Shown one piece after another: positions 18,237 through 26,620 of a stretch of DNA of 64,000 bases. The notes below the pieces were generated by a model. The model saw only the letters and a list, made by a program, of their open reading frames with translations, did no database searches and was not told the origin of the DNA. The position numbers and the translations under genes were made by a program. This DNA comes from Apilactobacillus kunkeei. Lineage in GTDB: Bacteria > Bacillota > Bacilli > Lactobacillales > Lactobacillaceae. The stretch covers positions 1 to 64,000 of the forward strand of contig NZ_VBSE01000035.1 of the NCBI RefSeq assembly GCF_005930975.1, given 5' to 3'. Position 1 is the stretch's first letter. Every line of letters begins with the position of its first letter.

Positions 18237-18272
18237 CCCAAAATAAAACGGGTGTGATAAATGTTCACACTC
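18237..18272 (-). terminator. Terminator after the LCP gene
   Basis: The arms GTGTGA and TCACAC pair around a 7-base loop and are followed on the minus strand by a T-rich stretch. The stem immediately follows the LCP stop codon, so the first gene of the locus may be transcribed partly on its own. Confidence 0.6.
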
Positions 18273-18274
18273 AT

Positions 18275-19249
18275 TTATTTTAGACTGTCATTAATCATTG
18301 AGGAAATTCTACTTTGTTCCTTTCCAGAAACATCTTGGAAGGATACACCATATTCCATATCACCAGTACCATGAGCATAATCGCTATGAATATTTTGATT
18401 AGCTTTTCTATAGTTCAATGCTAATTGAATCATGTCATTCATTGTAAGATTGGTTTTTAAGTTTTGAGAAATCGAATCTAAGAACTTTGAATTAATAACT
18501 GTCTTATAAGAAATTGATTTTTTCATTAATGCTTGTAATACAAGTCTTTGACGATATTGACGACCATAATCGTTATTTGGATCATCATATCTCATTTGAG
18601 TGAACCACATTGCTGTAGTTCCATCCATGTGTTCTTTTTTACCCTTAGTATATTTATATCCACGACTAGAAAATGTTAGTGGCGATACGACATCAACTCC
18701 ACCTACTTGATCGATTGCCTTCCTCAATCCACCTAAACTTAATGTTACATAGTAATCTATAGGAATGTTAAAATGACTTTCTATTGAGTTAATAGCTTCT
18801 TTTGGTCCACCATATGTGTATGCCGCATTAATCTTAGATGGGGAATATTGAGGGAAATCTGGGAGGTTAACTTTCATATCTCTAGGAATACTTATGATAG
18901 TAGTAGTTTCCTTTTTGGGATTTAAAGTCATAATCATCATACTATCACTTCTACCCCTATAGTTTCTGCCATCGAAATCAGTATCTGTCCCCATAAATAA
19001 AATGGACACTGGTTTCTTATTTTTTAAAATGCTATCTGCATTTCGAACAGTTTTAGCCCCTGAGGGCTTGTATACTTCATTAGCTACTTTTGACACTCTA
19101 TGGTAAGCAGCAAAAGCTCCTACTCCAAGTAATACAATTATTATCCCAATTGTCCATAAAGTTACTTTTTTCCAAGTTTTCATGTGTTTTTTGGGTGTTT
19201 TATTATTGTTTTTTCTACTCACTTGTTCATCATTATTCAAAACACTCAC
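18275..19249 (-). CDS. LytR-CpsA-Psr (LCP) family glycopolymer ligase
   Basis: A membrane-anchored enzyme that attaches exopolysaccharide or teichoic acid from the lipid carrier to peptidoglycan. A cytosolic Lys-rich N-terminus and one membrane helix (about 31-50) precede the extracellular LCP domain. Motifs include SILFMGTDTD, the Arg-rich RGRSDSMMIMTL, ISIPRDMKV, KINAAYTYGG and VGGVDVV. Length 324 is normal. The first codon read is a GTG with weak ribosome-site support; a TTG nine bases in is an alternative. It is the promoter-proximal gene of the locus, with a TATAAT at 19286-19291. Confidence 0.93.
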   Translation of the reverse strand: MSVLNNDEQVSRKNNNKTPKKHMKTWKKVTLWTIGIIIVLLGVGAFAAYHRVSKVANEVYKPSGAKTVRNADSILKNKKPVSILFMGTDTDFDGRNYRGRSDSMMIMTLNPKKETTTIISIPRDMKVNLPDFPQYSPSKINAAYTYGGPKEAINSIESHFNIPIDYYVTLSLGGLRKAIDQVGGVDVVSPLTFSSRGYKYTKGKKEHMDGTTAMWFTQMRYDDPNNDYGRQYRQRLVLQALMKKSISYKTVINSKFLDSISQNLKTNLTMNDMIQLALNYRKANQNIHSDYAHGTGDMEYGVSFQDVSGKEQSRISSMINDSLK

Positions 19250-19285
19250 TCTTTTCTAAATTATTTATATACATAACTATCAAGT

Positions 19286-19291
19286 ATTATA
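19286..19291 (-). promoter_or_regulatory. -10 element of the LCP/exopolysaccharide locus
   Basis: TATAAT on the minus strand (19286-19291) lies 36 bp upstream of the LCP start. No convincing -35 at 16-18 bp was found. Confidence 0.4.
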
Positions 19292-19339
19292 CATCAAATT
19301 CACGTTAATAATATCCATTAGTCATTTTACTACCTTATA

Positions 19340-20619
19340 TTACAAATTCAATACCGGAATAACCATATATATACCAAAGACCATAACGATTAATGACAAA
19401 ATGATTACAATTTTTTTGTACATACCCTTCATTCTGTAACTATTTGGTAAAGCTTTTCTTTCTAATTCAAGCAAAAACCCTAATACAATCGGCACCATTA
19501 AGGCATTAATCACCTCAACCATTATTGCAATTGATACCAACTTTTCATTAAATAACACTAATCCCCCACTAACAACCAACACTAAAAAATACATACCATA
19601 AAATCCTAAATTTGAAGAATTAATTCTTTCATTTAAACTATGCTTCCAATCTAATACTTCAGTCATTCCCCACGTACCAGCAAGGACAACAACAATCGCA
19701 GCAACCAACGCCCCACCTAAAATGCTGGAGCCCATAATAGCTTTAGCAGCATCCATTCCGATATATCTACCAGTAGAGTTTACTAAATCTCCTACAGTAT
19801 TCTCATTAACTTGAATATGTTGATTAAATACAGTGGCTGCAAATAAAACGATGAAACCAATCATAATTCCTTGCGTAATGAAAGTTCCTACCATTGTGTC
19901 TGTCTGTTCTTTTCTAATCATGTGTTTCTTTAATCCTTTATCGACTACAGCACTTTGTTGGTAAAAAATCATCCAAGGCATGATTACTGCACCCACATTA
20001 GCCGCTATTAAATATACGTAAGAACTATCATAAATTGGTATATTTTTCATTCCATCGATAATAGAATCAACGTCAGGATGAACCATCGCAATTCCAATGA
20101 TGAAAGTTAATTCAAACAACCCCAATATAATGCCAACTTTTTCAACACGTCGGTAGCTTCCTAAAGAAGCAATCAAAGTTAAGATCAGAATACTAAAGGG
20201 AACGGTTATCCATTTAGAGATTCCAAACAATTCGCCAACTCCAGCAATCCCAATAAACTCAGTCAAAAGAGCTCCAATCGTTGAAATCATCAAAGTAATC
20301 GCTGAGACATAAGCCCAAAATTTACCAAAATATTCGCGGATTAATTCACCATGCCCTTTTTCGTGACGATACCTAAGCGAACCGTCATTTCTTGTACCAT
20401 AAATAGAATTGGAATTAACAATAACTGAGGTAAAATCATGGAATAACCATAACTAGCACCGGACTGTGCCGCCGTGATTAAGCAACCTGCATCTGTATCA
20501 GCGAGCATAACAATCAACCCCGGGCCAATCACAATTAACCATTTTTTCAACTCCAACCATAACCGTCTCAAACGGTTGATTGAAAAGTTATTAATTTCTG
20601 AATCTATTCTTTTTTTCAT
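19340..20619 (-). pseudogene. NRAMP-family divalent metal transporter gene with a single-base frameshift
   Basis: Two adjacent readings make one NRAMP-like protein. The N-terminal part (20341-20619) stops shortly after VRLGIVTKKG, and the rest continues in another frame down to 19340. Restoring one base at the A5-G3 run (20354-20361) joins them into a 426-residue protein with continuous KKGHGELIREYFGKFW sequence. The metal-site signatures differ from canonical MntH: TM1 reads DTDAG instead of DPGN and TM6 reads MPW instead of MPH, so the ion may not be Mn2+. The ATG at 20619 has AAAGGAT eight bases upstream. It is either inactive or carries a sequencing error. Confidence 0.8.
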
Positions 20620-20691
20620 CAATAAGTATCCTTTCTATTTCTCATCTCTCAACAGTCAGGGCATTCAATTGTACAAAAAAATTTTTCAATA

Positions 20692-20720
20692 AAAAAGGGT
20701 TGTTATTTTCATAACAACCC
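20692..20720 (-). terminator. Terminator of GT39-like copy 2
   Basis: GGGTTGTTAT (20697-20706) pairs perfectly with ATAACAACCC (20711-20720) over a 4-base loop, followed by six T on the minus strand. Confidence 0.9.
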
Positions 20721-20726
20721 CTTTAT

Positions 20727-22094
20727 CTATTGACCTGATCTTTGATCAACGTTATCAAACAACCCGTAGAAAAGCTTTTGGTTATCTTTTCCTAAGATTC
20801 TTGCAACATTGAAATTTTTAATATAAACTCGTTTATTAATTGACTTAATATAGACCGTTTTTTCAACAATCAAATTTGGACTTTGGTTTGGATTTAGATG
20901 AATAACATTATTTGGATTTTCCTTATATTGTTCAACAGAATCCGATAAATTATAGCTTGGCATGATGTAATTATTAAATTGATTACTACCTAAAAATCCA
21001 ACATTTACACCAATAATAATCGTTAATCCAACTGCCAATATAGATGTTACAAAGTAATTAGACAAACGACTTAGTGGTTTTTTCATCATTTGAGACACAA
21101 TGGTCATCATGAAGAAAATTACTAAAGCATATGCTGGATAAGCATATCTAGCAATGTAAATAGGTCTTACCGCAACAGAAATCACAATTCCTGTCAAAGT
21201 GGTTAAAATGAATACTAACAATACAATCATTAGTGTCGATTTGAACTTCTTTGACATATTTAGATATGCCCAAAGTGTGGGATAGATTAATAATATCATC
21301 AAAGCAATCGCATAGTACTGCCCCCCATTATCGGTAAAGACATCCGCAAATAAATTAACAAAATTATTAATAATATTTTCGACATTAACTGGTGGAATCC
21401 AATAAGAAGATGACACCTGTTGGGCTTGTGCAAATGCGACAACTCCCCATGGAACAAACATTATTAAAAATACGACAATCCCACGTAGAATGGCGTTTCC
21501 GTCGTATCTATTAAATTGGAATTTAACGAAGTATAAGAACAGCATCCATCCCGCTGCGACGGCCGCAAAATAATGGGTATACGACGCAAGAGAAGCAAAG
21601 ATAACTGCTAAGAAAATGTGGCCTATTTTTTGTGAGTTATCGTAGTGCTGCAATTGGTTCAATACCAATGCCAATAGTAATGCTGCCAAAGCGTACATTC
21701 TAATTTGCGTAGAATACCTCATAATGCTTGGCGCTAGAAAAAATCCCGCCCATTGGATGGCGTTGGCACCCGAAACACCCAAATTTTTCACCGTCTTTGA
21801 CAGTGTTAAAAACGTTAAGATAGCTAACATGTATGAAAATAACCGCGCAATAATGACCTTAGTGAATAGCGAATTCGTCCAAAAAGCAGTGATACTCAAG
21901 AAGAATCTTAATGCTATATAGTAAAACGGTGGATGAACATCCATCGAATCCAGTCTGATTATATCCCCGTAATTATGTCCTACCATTGCCATCGTAAAAC
22001 TTTCATCACGCCAAATTGTTGGGTGCATGAAAAACAACATGTATGCAATGGATATTAAAAATAGACCCAATGTAAGTTTGGCCTTCTTGTTCAT
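20727..22094 (-). CDS. GT39-like (GT-C) membrane glycosyltransferase, copy 2
   Basis: A 455-residue membrane protein with about 11-12 helices and the same early signature as copies 1 and 3: RDESFT (29-34) in the first loop and DVHPPFYY (52-59). Members of this superfamily use a lipid-linked sugar and transfer it outside the membrane. It is transcribed alone, bracketed by its own terminator, next to the broken metal transporter. Base composition is less AT-rich than copies 1 and 3, suggesting that this is the long-resident paralogue. Acceptor unknown. Confidence 0.8.
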   Translation of the reverse strand: MNKKAKLTLGLFLISIAYMLFFMHPTIWRDESFTMAMVGHNYGDIIRLDSMDVHPPFYYIALRFFLSITAFWTNSLFTKVIIARLFSYMLAILTFLTLSKTVKNLGVSGANAIQWAGFFLAPSIMRYSTQIRMYALAALLLALVLNQLQHYDNSQKIGHIFLAVIFASLASYTHYFAAVAAGWMLFLYFVKFQFNRYDGNAILRGIVVFLIMFVPWGVVAFAQAQQVSSSYWIPPVNVENIINNFVNLFADVFTDNGGQYYAIALMILLIYPTLWAYLNMSKKFKSTLMIVLLVFILTTLTGIVISVAVRPIYIARYAYPAYALVIFFMMTIVSQMMKKPLSRLSNYFVTSILAVGLTIIIGVNVGFLGSNQFNNYIMPSYNLSDSVEQYKENPNNVIHLNPNQSPNLIVEKTVYIKSINKRVYIKNFNVARILGKDNQKLFYGLFDNVDQRSGQ

Positions 22095-22170
22095 CAGACG
22101 ATCACACCTCTTTATTTATTAATACTAATTATATCAGAGCTTAGAAGGTGTGTCTTTTTTTGCTATAGAA

Positions 22171-22530
22171 TTATTGAACAATCAAAATCTGTTGAATGGA
22201 TAATACTATTTCACCATCTTCAACCATAATTGTTACCTGGCTAGTCTGTAAGTTCATTACAATCCCATTTATTACACTCTTATTTCCATCATCATTAACA
22301 TAGGTAATCTCGGTCTTTGCGTGATTTTCACCCTTATGTTTTAATTCCTCATGAACACTTTGAAAATCCATGTACATAAAACTATCATCAAAAGCTTCCT
22401 TATGCTCTTTTCGCAACGCGCTAACGTGATCAGAAAGCATAAAACCTTGCCACTTTAACATTCCTCTGTCGTGATAATAATAATCAAAGAAATTTTGCAC
22501 TGTCTTGTCGTCAATGTTGTGATCCAACAA
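22171..22530 (-). CDS. YolD-like protein, UmuC operon
   Basis: A 119-residue protein with DRGMLKWQGFMLSDHV near residues 21-36, matching the YolD-like signature (DRGxxKWxxxMLxEH). YolD-like genes recur beside Y-family polymerases in Firmicutes and are proposed UmuD-like partners; the biochemical role is not settled. It begins at TTG two bases after the upstream stop codon and is the last gene of the three-gene SOS-type operon. Confidence 0.7.
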   Translation of the reverse strand: MLDHNIDDKTVQNFFDYYYHDRGMLKWQGFMLSDHVSALRKEHKEAFDDSFMYMDFQSVHEELKHKGENHAKTEITYVNDDGNKSVINGIVMNLQTSQVTIMVEDGEIVLSIQQILIVQ

Positions 22531-22532
22531 CT

Positions 22533-22859
22533 CTATCCAACCTTTCTTTTAGGACGCTGAATGTAGGAATTACGACTATCCCATTTAATTCCTTCAAATC
22601 CAGCGAAAACAATGGTTAACTTTAGTTCCTTTTCAATTGAGTTTAAGATTTCTTCTAAATCAGCAATCCAGGTACTTTCGACGTGATGAAGTGGTGTTAC
22701 TCTAGTAATGTGGCCTGGTTTATATCTAATCATGTAAAAATTAAATTGATGATCGTAGTGGTCAAACACCACTTTAATTCGGTATTGAACATTATATTCT
22801 CGTTTAAATAATGGTTTTGCTCTATCTAGTATTAATTTTGCTGTTTGTTGGTTAGTCAT
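22533..22859 (-). CDS. Uncharacterised protein between umuC-like and yolD-like genes
   Basis: A 108-residue soluble protein of unknown function. It has no membrane segment, a basic C-terminus (RPKRKVG) and a central segment with MIRYKPGHITRVTP. The ATG at 22859 is chosen because GGAGG lies eight bases upstream. It then overlaps the polymerase stop by eight bases, indicating translational coupling. By position it is a candidate accessory factor for lesion bypass; nothing in the sequence proves that. Confidence 0.6.
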   Translation of the reverse strand: MTNQQTAKLILDRAKPLFKREYNVQYRIKVVFDHYDHQFNFYMIRYKPGHITRVTPLHHVESTWIADLEEILNSIEKELKLTIVFAGFEGIKWDSRNSYIQRPKRKVG

Positions 22860-24150
22860 ATGCATTTCCTCCATTATGACCGCCTACTAATCCGGAACGT
22901 TTTAACATTGTAGCTCCTTTTTCTAGGCTATGCCCCTTAAAAATCGCTGTGGAACCAAATTTGTCCCTAATTTCATCTGTTACTTTATCGACTTTTGATT
23001 TTTTAATTTGCACTTCTGGGTCTGCGAAGATATCTAATTGTTGTGCATTACTATTGCTTAGTCTGGTATATGAGACACCGACATTTCTAACACGTTCTCC
23101 GTGCCAATACTTATGAAATAAATCCATGACCGCTCCGACTAATTCACGATTGTCCGAAGTTGTGGTAATTTTTTGCTCATGTGAGATACTGGTCCGGTCA
23201 CTACCTTCACTTTCCACATATGAGAAACCAAGATAGAGATGAACACAGCTAGTTTGTTTCTTTCTGTGACGCAAACGTGACGCCACCTGTTCAGCTATTT
23301 CTGTAATGACTACTTCTAGTTCATGCTTGTCCTTATAATCCCTTGGTAGCACCTGAGAATTAGATAATCCCTTATCCTTGATTGGCACCTTTTGATTCAA
23401 TTGCGAACGGTCGATCCCCCATGAAATCGCAAAGAGTTGGTAGCCCATGACTCCTAGATGTGCCTTCAATTGATATGGATTCGTTCTCGCTAACTCACCC
23501 AGATTATGAATGCCCAGTTTGGCTAGATTTTCAGCTGTATGTTTACCAATACTCCAAATCTTATCAATAGGTTCAATTGGCCAAACGTTTTTTGCAAAGG
23601 TGTCATAACTTAATTGACCGACTAGGTCTTTGTTACGTTTAGCAAACAAATCCAAAGCCAGTTTTGCCTGCACCGGATTGTCACCAATTCCTACGGTTGT
23701 ATACAGACCAAGGCGTTGTCTAACCGTCTTTTGGATTTTTCTAGCTACTTGAGCAGGACTATCTCCAAACAAGTGCCATGTGTGAGTCAAATCCAAAATA
23801 GTCTCATCTATTGAGTATGGAAAGCAGTGTTTCTCATCTGCAAACTCATGAAAAATTTTATTAATTGCCAAATTCTTTTGAATGTACAAATTCATTCTCG
23901 GAGGGACCACAATCAATGAATCATCCCAAGGCAAATCACGTTTTCTAGTCACGTTCGTAATGTGAAATCTCTTTTTTGCAGTCGGAGACGATGCTAAAAT
24001 CAATCCGCCGTTCGTATTGTCTTGATCAGACATCACAACTAGACTGGCCGTCAGTGGATTCAACCCTAATTGAACACACTCAACACTGGCATAAAACGAC
24101 TTATTATCAATAACCATAAAGACCCCTTTGGGTTCATTTGAATAATCCAT
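22852..24150 (-). CDS. Y-family translesion DNA polymerase, UmuC-like
   Basis: An error-prone polymerase for replication past damaged bases, 432 residues. The palm motif FMVIDNKSFYASVEC carries catalytic Asp15, and YSIDETILDL supplies the second acidic pair. A helix-hairpin-helix follows (KIWSIGKHTAENLAKLGI), and the little-finger domain ends in a basic stretch. It is closest in layout to the UvrX/YqjW group of Firmicutes. It heads a three-gene operon with a LexA-like box inside its promoter and has a strong AAGGAGG ribosome site. Confidence 0.93.
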   Translation of the reverse strand: MDYSNEPKGVFMVIDNKSFYASVECVQLGLNPLTASLVVMSDQDNTNGGLILASSPTAKKRFHITNVTRKRDLPWDDSLIVVPPRMNLYIQKNLAINKIFHEFADEKHCFPYSIDETILDLTHTWHLFGDSPAQVARKIQKTVRQRLGLYTTVGIGDNPVQAKLALDLFAKRNKDLVGQLSYDTFAKNVWPIEPIDKIWSIGKHTAENLAKLGIHNLGELARTNPYQLKAHLGVMGYQLFAISWGIDRSQLNQKVPIKDKGLSNSQVLPRDYKDKHELEVVITEIAEQVASRLRHRKKQTSCVHLYLGFSYVESEGSDRTSISHEQKITTTSDNRELVGAVMDLFHKYWHGERVRNVGVSYTRLSNSNAQQLDIFADPEVQIKKSKVDKVTDEIRDKFGSTAIFKGHSLEKGATMLKRSGLVGGHNGGNAYD

Positions 24151-24177
24151 TTTGAGTTCCTCCTTTCAGTAAAATAT

Positions 24178-24206
24178 ATTATACGAACAAATGTTCTTTT
24201 TTGCAA
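24178..24206 (-). promoter_or_regulatory. SOS promoter with embedded LexA box for the umuC-like operon
   Basis: On the minus strand the -35 TTGCAA (24201-24206) and -10 TATAAT (24178-24183) are 17 bp apart. The spacer contains CGAACAAATGTTCT (24184-24197), which fits the Gram-positive LexA/DinR consensus CGAAC-N4-GTTC. A repressor bound here would block RNA polymerase directly. Confidence 0.88.
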
Positions 24207-24318
24207 ACAAAAAAACAGACCGTTTTTTCGATCTGTCATCATAAGCCTTTTTTAATGAATAAACACCGTTACAAGTGTTATTAAACCAAAAATAACTCCC
24301 GGAACATTTGAAATAATT
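24196..24318. repeat. Direct repeat, left copy, with SemiSWEET 3'-end remnant
   Basis: These 123 bases match 25761-25881 except for the length of two T-runs (6 versus 5 in each). They contain the terminator and the last ~60 bases of a SemiSWEET coding sequence, without the rest of that gene. The repeat's left end reaches into the -35 region of the umuC-like promoter. The part 24319-24414 is non-coding and holds the promoter region of the GT39-like gene. Confidence 0.95.
24209..24236 (-). terminator. Duplicated SemiSWEET terminator (left copy)
   Basis: ACAGACCG and CGATCTGT pair around six T, with an A7 run on the left (a T-run on the minus strand). It now sits just upstream of the umuC-like promoter and insulates it from minus-strand readthrough. 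Confidence 0.75.
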
Positions 24319-24414
24319 GTACAACCATAACCTTATAACTCTTTAATTTATGCAGATGAACCTTTAAAATATAGTATAATAATTCATATTTTATTATTTA
24401 AAGGAGAAATATTT

Positions 24415-25758
24415 ATGAAAATAAAAAATAGCAAGAATTTTATTTTGGTAATTGCTATTATATTAATCACTATTCCATATCTCAGCATATCTTTGGGAAA
24501 TGATGAACCTTTTACAATGGGTATCATAAGGCATAATTATCATCAGCTTCTATATCTAACATCGTTAGATATACATCCGCCTTTATACTTTATTTTTTTA
24601 AAAGCATTCTTATCAATCACTACTTTTTGGACAACTAACATATTTATAAAAATCTTGTTTTCAAGATTATTATCTTTAATATTCACAATCATATCATTCG
24701 TATTCATCAAAAAAATATTAATGTATCTAAAGATAAACATACATTTGATATCTTCATTATTAATTTTCCTGATTGTACCTTTAGAACTTGGATTATCACA
24801 AGAAGCAACTAACATAAGAATGTATTCGCTAACAATCATGCTCTTTTCAATTCAAATGTATTATACGATTAAGTATATTGATAGTTTAAAAAAGAAACAT
24901 TTGTTATTAGTCTTTATAGTTGTTTCCGCATCATTATATACACAGTATGTATCCGGATTTATAAGTGGTATATATCTTCTACTATGTTCAGCTAATTTGT
25001 TTAGAGAAAGAAAAATAAAATCTGCGTTATCTATTATAATCTTGGGAACTACGTCATTAATATCATTCATACCTTGGCTTCCATACTTTTTAAAGCAAAT
25101 GTCATATCAACAAAATCCTGGATCCATATCATTAATGTTTAAATTTATAATAGAAGTTATGACAATTACACTGATTTTTATTTTCCCTTACATTAGTTGC
25201 AAAAATATATTAGGAAATAAATATAAATATGTCTTTTCAATTCCTTTATCCATAATATTATTAACTATATTTATCTCTATAGCACGTTTCGTAATATCAG
25301 GCGGCATGATTTCAATAAGATACTTATCCCCCATATTAGTCCCTTATACGTTCATAAGTATCATTTTATTTATATATTCAGATAAAAAAAGAAATAATAT
25401 CTTATCATTCATAATAATATTATTTATATCAATTTGCATGGGCATATCATTATTCAGACAATTAGATAGATATTTCATTCCACAATTCAGTTTCATTTCC
25501 AAATTTGACAAAATAAAAAGAATAAATAAGAGCGAGATTAATGTAAAAAAAGAGCATTTAAATACTTATTATTGGGATCAAGGTGCTGGTGGAGGGGGCA
25601 ACGCTATATACTTATTATCAATAAATAAAAAAATCTCTGATAATAACTATATGAATACTTACACAACTCTAGGTAATGGAAATCCTAAACTGTTTAAAGC
25701 CATTTTCCCCAACATAAAACATTTCACTGATATAAATACAAATAAACAAAAACATTAA
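24415..25758 (+). CDS. GT39-like (GT-C) membrane glycosyltransferase, copy 3 (inserted)
   Basis: A 447-residue polytopic protein with NDEPFT (29-34) and DIHPPLYF (52-59), as in the other two paralogues of this window. It therefore probably uses a lipid-linked sugar outside the membrane. It is on the strand opposite to its neighbours, is visibly more AT-rich with heavy ATA codon use, and is enclosed by two ~120-bp direct repeats. Together these point to a recent insertion. It has a good ribosome site (AAAGGAG) and a TATAAT about 40 bp upstream, so it is likely expressed. Its stop lies two bases before the right repeat. Confidence 0.8.
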   Translation: MKIKNSKNFILVIAIILITIPYLSISLGNDEPFTMGIIRHNYHQLLYLTSLDIHPPLYFIFLKAFLSITTFWTTNIFIKILFSRLLSLIFTIISFVFIKKILMYLKINIHLISSLLIFLIVPLELGLSQEATNIRMYSLTIMLFSIQMYYTIKYIDSLKKKHLLLVFIVVSASLYTQYVSGFISGIYLLLCSANLFRERKIKSALSIIILGTTSLISFIPWLPYFLKQMSYQQNPGSISLMFKFIIEVMTITLIFIFPYISCKNILGNKYKYVFSIPLSIILLTIFISIARFVISGGMISIRYLSPILVPYTFISIILFIYSDKKRNNILSFIIILFISICMGISLFRQLDRYFIPQFSFISKFDKIKRINKSEINVKKEHLNTYYWDQGAGGGGNAIYLLSINKKISDNNYMNTYTTLGNGNPKLFKAIFPNIKHFTDINTNKQKH

Positions 25759-25760
25759 AA

Positions 25761-25881
25761 CTTTTTGCAAACAAAAAAACAGACCGTTTTTTCGATCTGT
25801 CATCATAAGCCTTTTTAATGAATAAACACCGTTACAAGTGTTATTAAACCAAAAATAACTCCCGGAACATTTGAAATAATT
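25761..25881. repeat. Direct repeat, right copy
   Basis: This 121-base copy matches 24196-24318. Here the SemiSWEET 3' end is continuous with the rest of the gene, so this copy sits in the native gene context and the left copy is the duplicate junction. Confidence 0.95.
25773..25800 (-). terminator. SemiSWEET terminator (right copy)
   Basis: ACAGACCG (25779-25786) pairs with CGATCTGT (25793-25800), with one G-U pair, over a six-base loop. Seven T follow on the minus strand. It lies 14 bases past the SemiSWEET stop. Confidence 0.85.
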
Positions 25882-26129
25882 AAAGGCCAATCTTTGTAGG
25901 TCTTAAACCAACCGTATAGTGTCCACAAGGTAGCATTAATAGTGGCAACAAATGGTTGGATTGGGCTAACTGGGTTACCAGAAAAGTTTTGTATAATCTC
26001 TGGAATGTAAGCAATGTACATTAATGATGAAGTAAAGATAGCCACTTTACTCATAATCTTTAGATTACGAATGCGGTTATCAGAAACTTCTCTTCGTTGA
26101 TTCTTTGGAACATAATTATCAATCTTCAT
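25815..26129 (-). CDS. SemiSWEET-type sugar transporter
   Basis: A 104-residue protein with one triple-helix bundle, the half-size bacterial version of the SWEET/PQ-loop family. It functions as a homodimer moving sugars down their gradient. The signature region YIAYIPEIIQNFSG (PE in place of the usual PQ) precedes SPIQPFVATINATLW with the conserved Asn and Trp, then GWFKTYKDWPLIISNVPG. The hydrophilic first 25 residues are longer than usual. Substrate unproven; glucose or sucrose is typical. Confidence 0.88.
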   Translation of the reverse strand: MKIDNYVPKNQRREVSDNRIRNLKIMSKVAIFTSSLMYIAYIPEIIQNFSGNPVSPIQPFVATINATLWTLYGWFKTYKDWPLIISNVPGVIFGLITLVTVFIH

Positions 26130-26274
26130 TGTATATATCTCCTCTACGTCTATGCATACTGAAAAATTGACAGCTATCTTTTGGTTTATAGTATATTAAT
26201 ATTATATCACTCACGTTTCAAGTGGTTTATTAAGAAAAGTATAAAATTAGTTAAACTTCTTTACCAAATTTAAT

Positions 26275-26303
26275 TTGACTTTTTTCTAATCCAGTTTTAA
26301 TAT
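26275..26303 (+). promoter_or_regulatory. Promoter of the T-box/brnQ unit 1
   Basis: TTGACT (26275-26280) and TAATAT (26298-26303) are separated by 17 bp, just upstream of the T-box leader. Confidence 0.6.
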
Positions 26304-26316
26304 AATGACAAATAAA

Positions 26317-26576
26317 CGATTGCGATGAGAAAGTTGAGTAATAACTGATATCAAACAAAGCGAGCTTCGTCTGGTGAAAGGAAGTGCTGATTAGGTTATG
26401 AAAATCCCTTTCGAGCGATGTACTGAACAAAAAGTAAAGTGCATGGGGAGCGCCCCTTACAGCGTCAGCGTATGTTAGTACGTCAAGGTAGCTTTTTTAA
26501 GCTACGAATGTAAGGTGGTACCGTGTCGAATGACGCCCTTAGTCTAATTGTAAATTAGATTAAGGGCGTTTTTTTG
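26317..26576 (+). ncRNA. T-box leader 1, probable isoleucine specifier (ATC)
   Basis: A tRNA-sensing riboswitch controlling the downstream branched-chain amino acid carrier. It has the conserved T-box sequence AAGGTGGTACCGTG (26512-26525) and a loop-E-like AGTAA on the 5' side of stem I. The 3' specifier strand is TGAAA-ATC-CCTTTCGAGC (triplet at 26404-26406). It ends in a strong terminator (26533-26575) with the arm ACGCCCTTA pairing with TAAGGGCGT. Aligning it without gaps to the second T-box isolates the triplet as the variable position. Uncharged tRNA-Ile would stabilise the antiterminator. Confidence 0.92.
26533..26575 (+). terminator. T-box 1 regulated terminator
   Basis: ACGCCCTTAGTCTAATT pairs with its complement ending AAGGGCGT, followed by seven T. 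The 5' arm follows the T-box sequence that would compete for it. Confidence 0.9.
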
Positions 26577-26620
26577 TACTCGCAATTAGTTAATTAATAC
26601 ATAAAAAAGGAGATGATGGC

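Noticed and set aside
20354-20361. Programmed -1 frameshift producing a full-length NRAMP protein
   Set aside because: The frame requires a shift at A5-G3, but the zero-frame codons (ACG AAA AAG) do not form a canonical X-XXY-YYZ slippery heptamer, and no downstream stimulator was identified. Treated as mutation or error.
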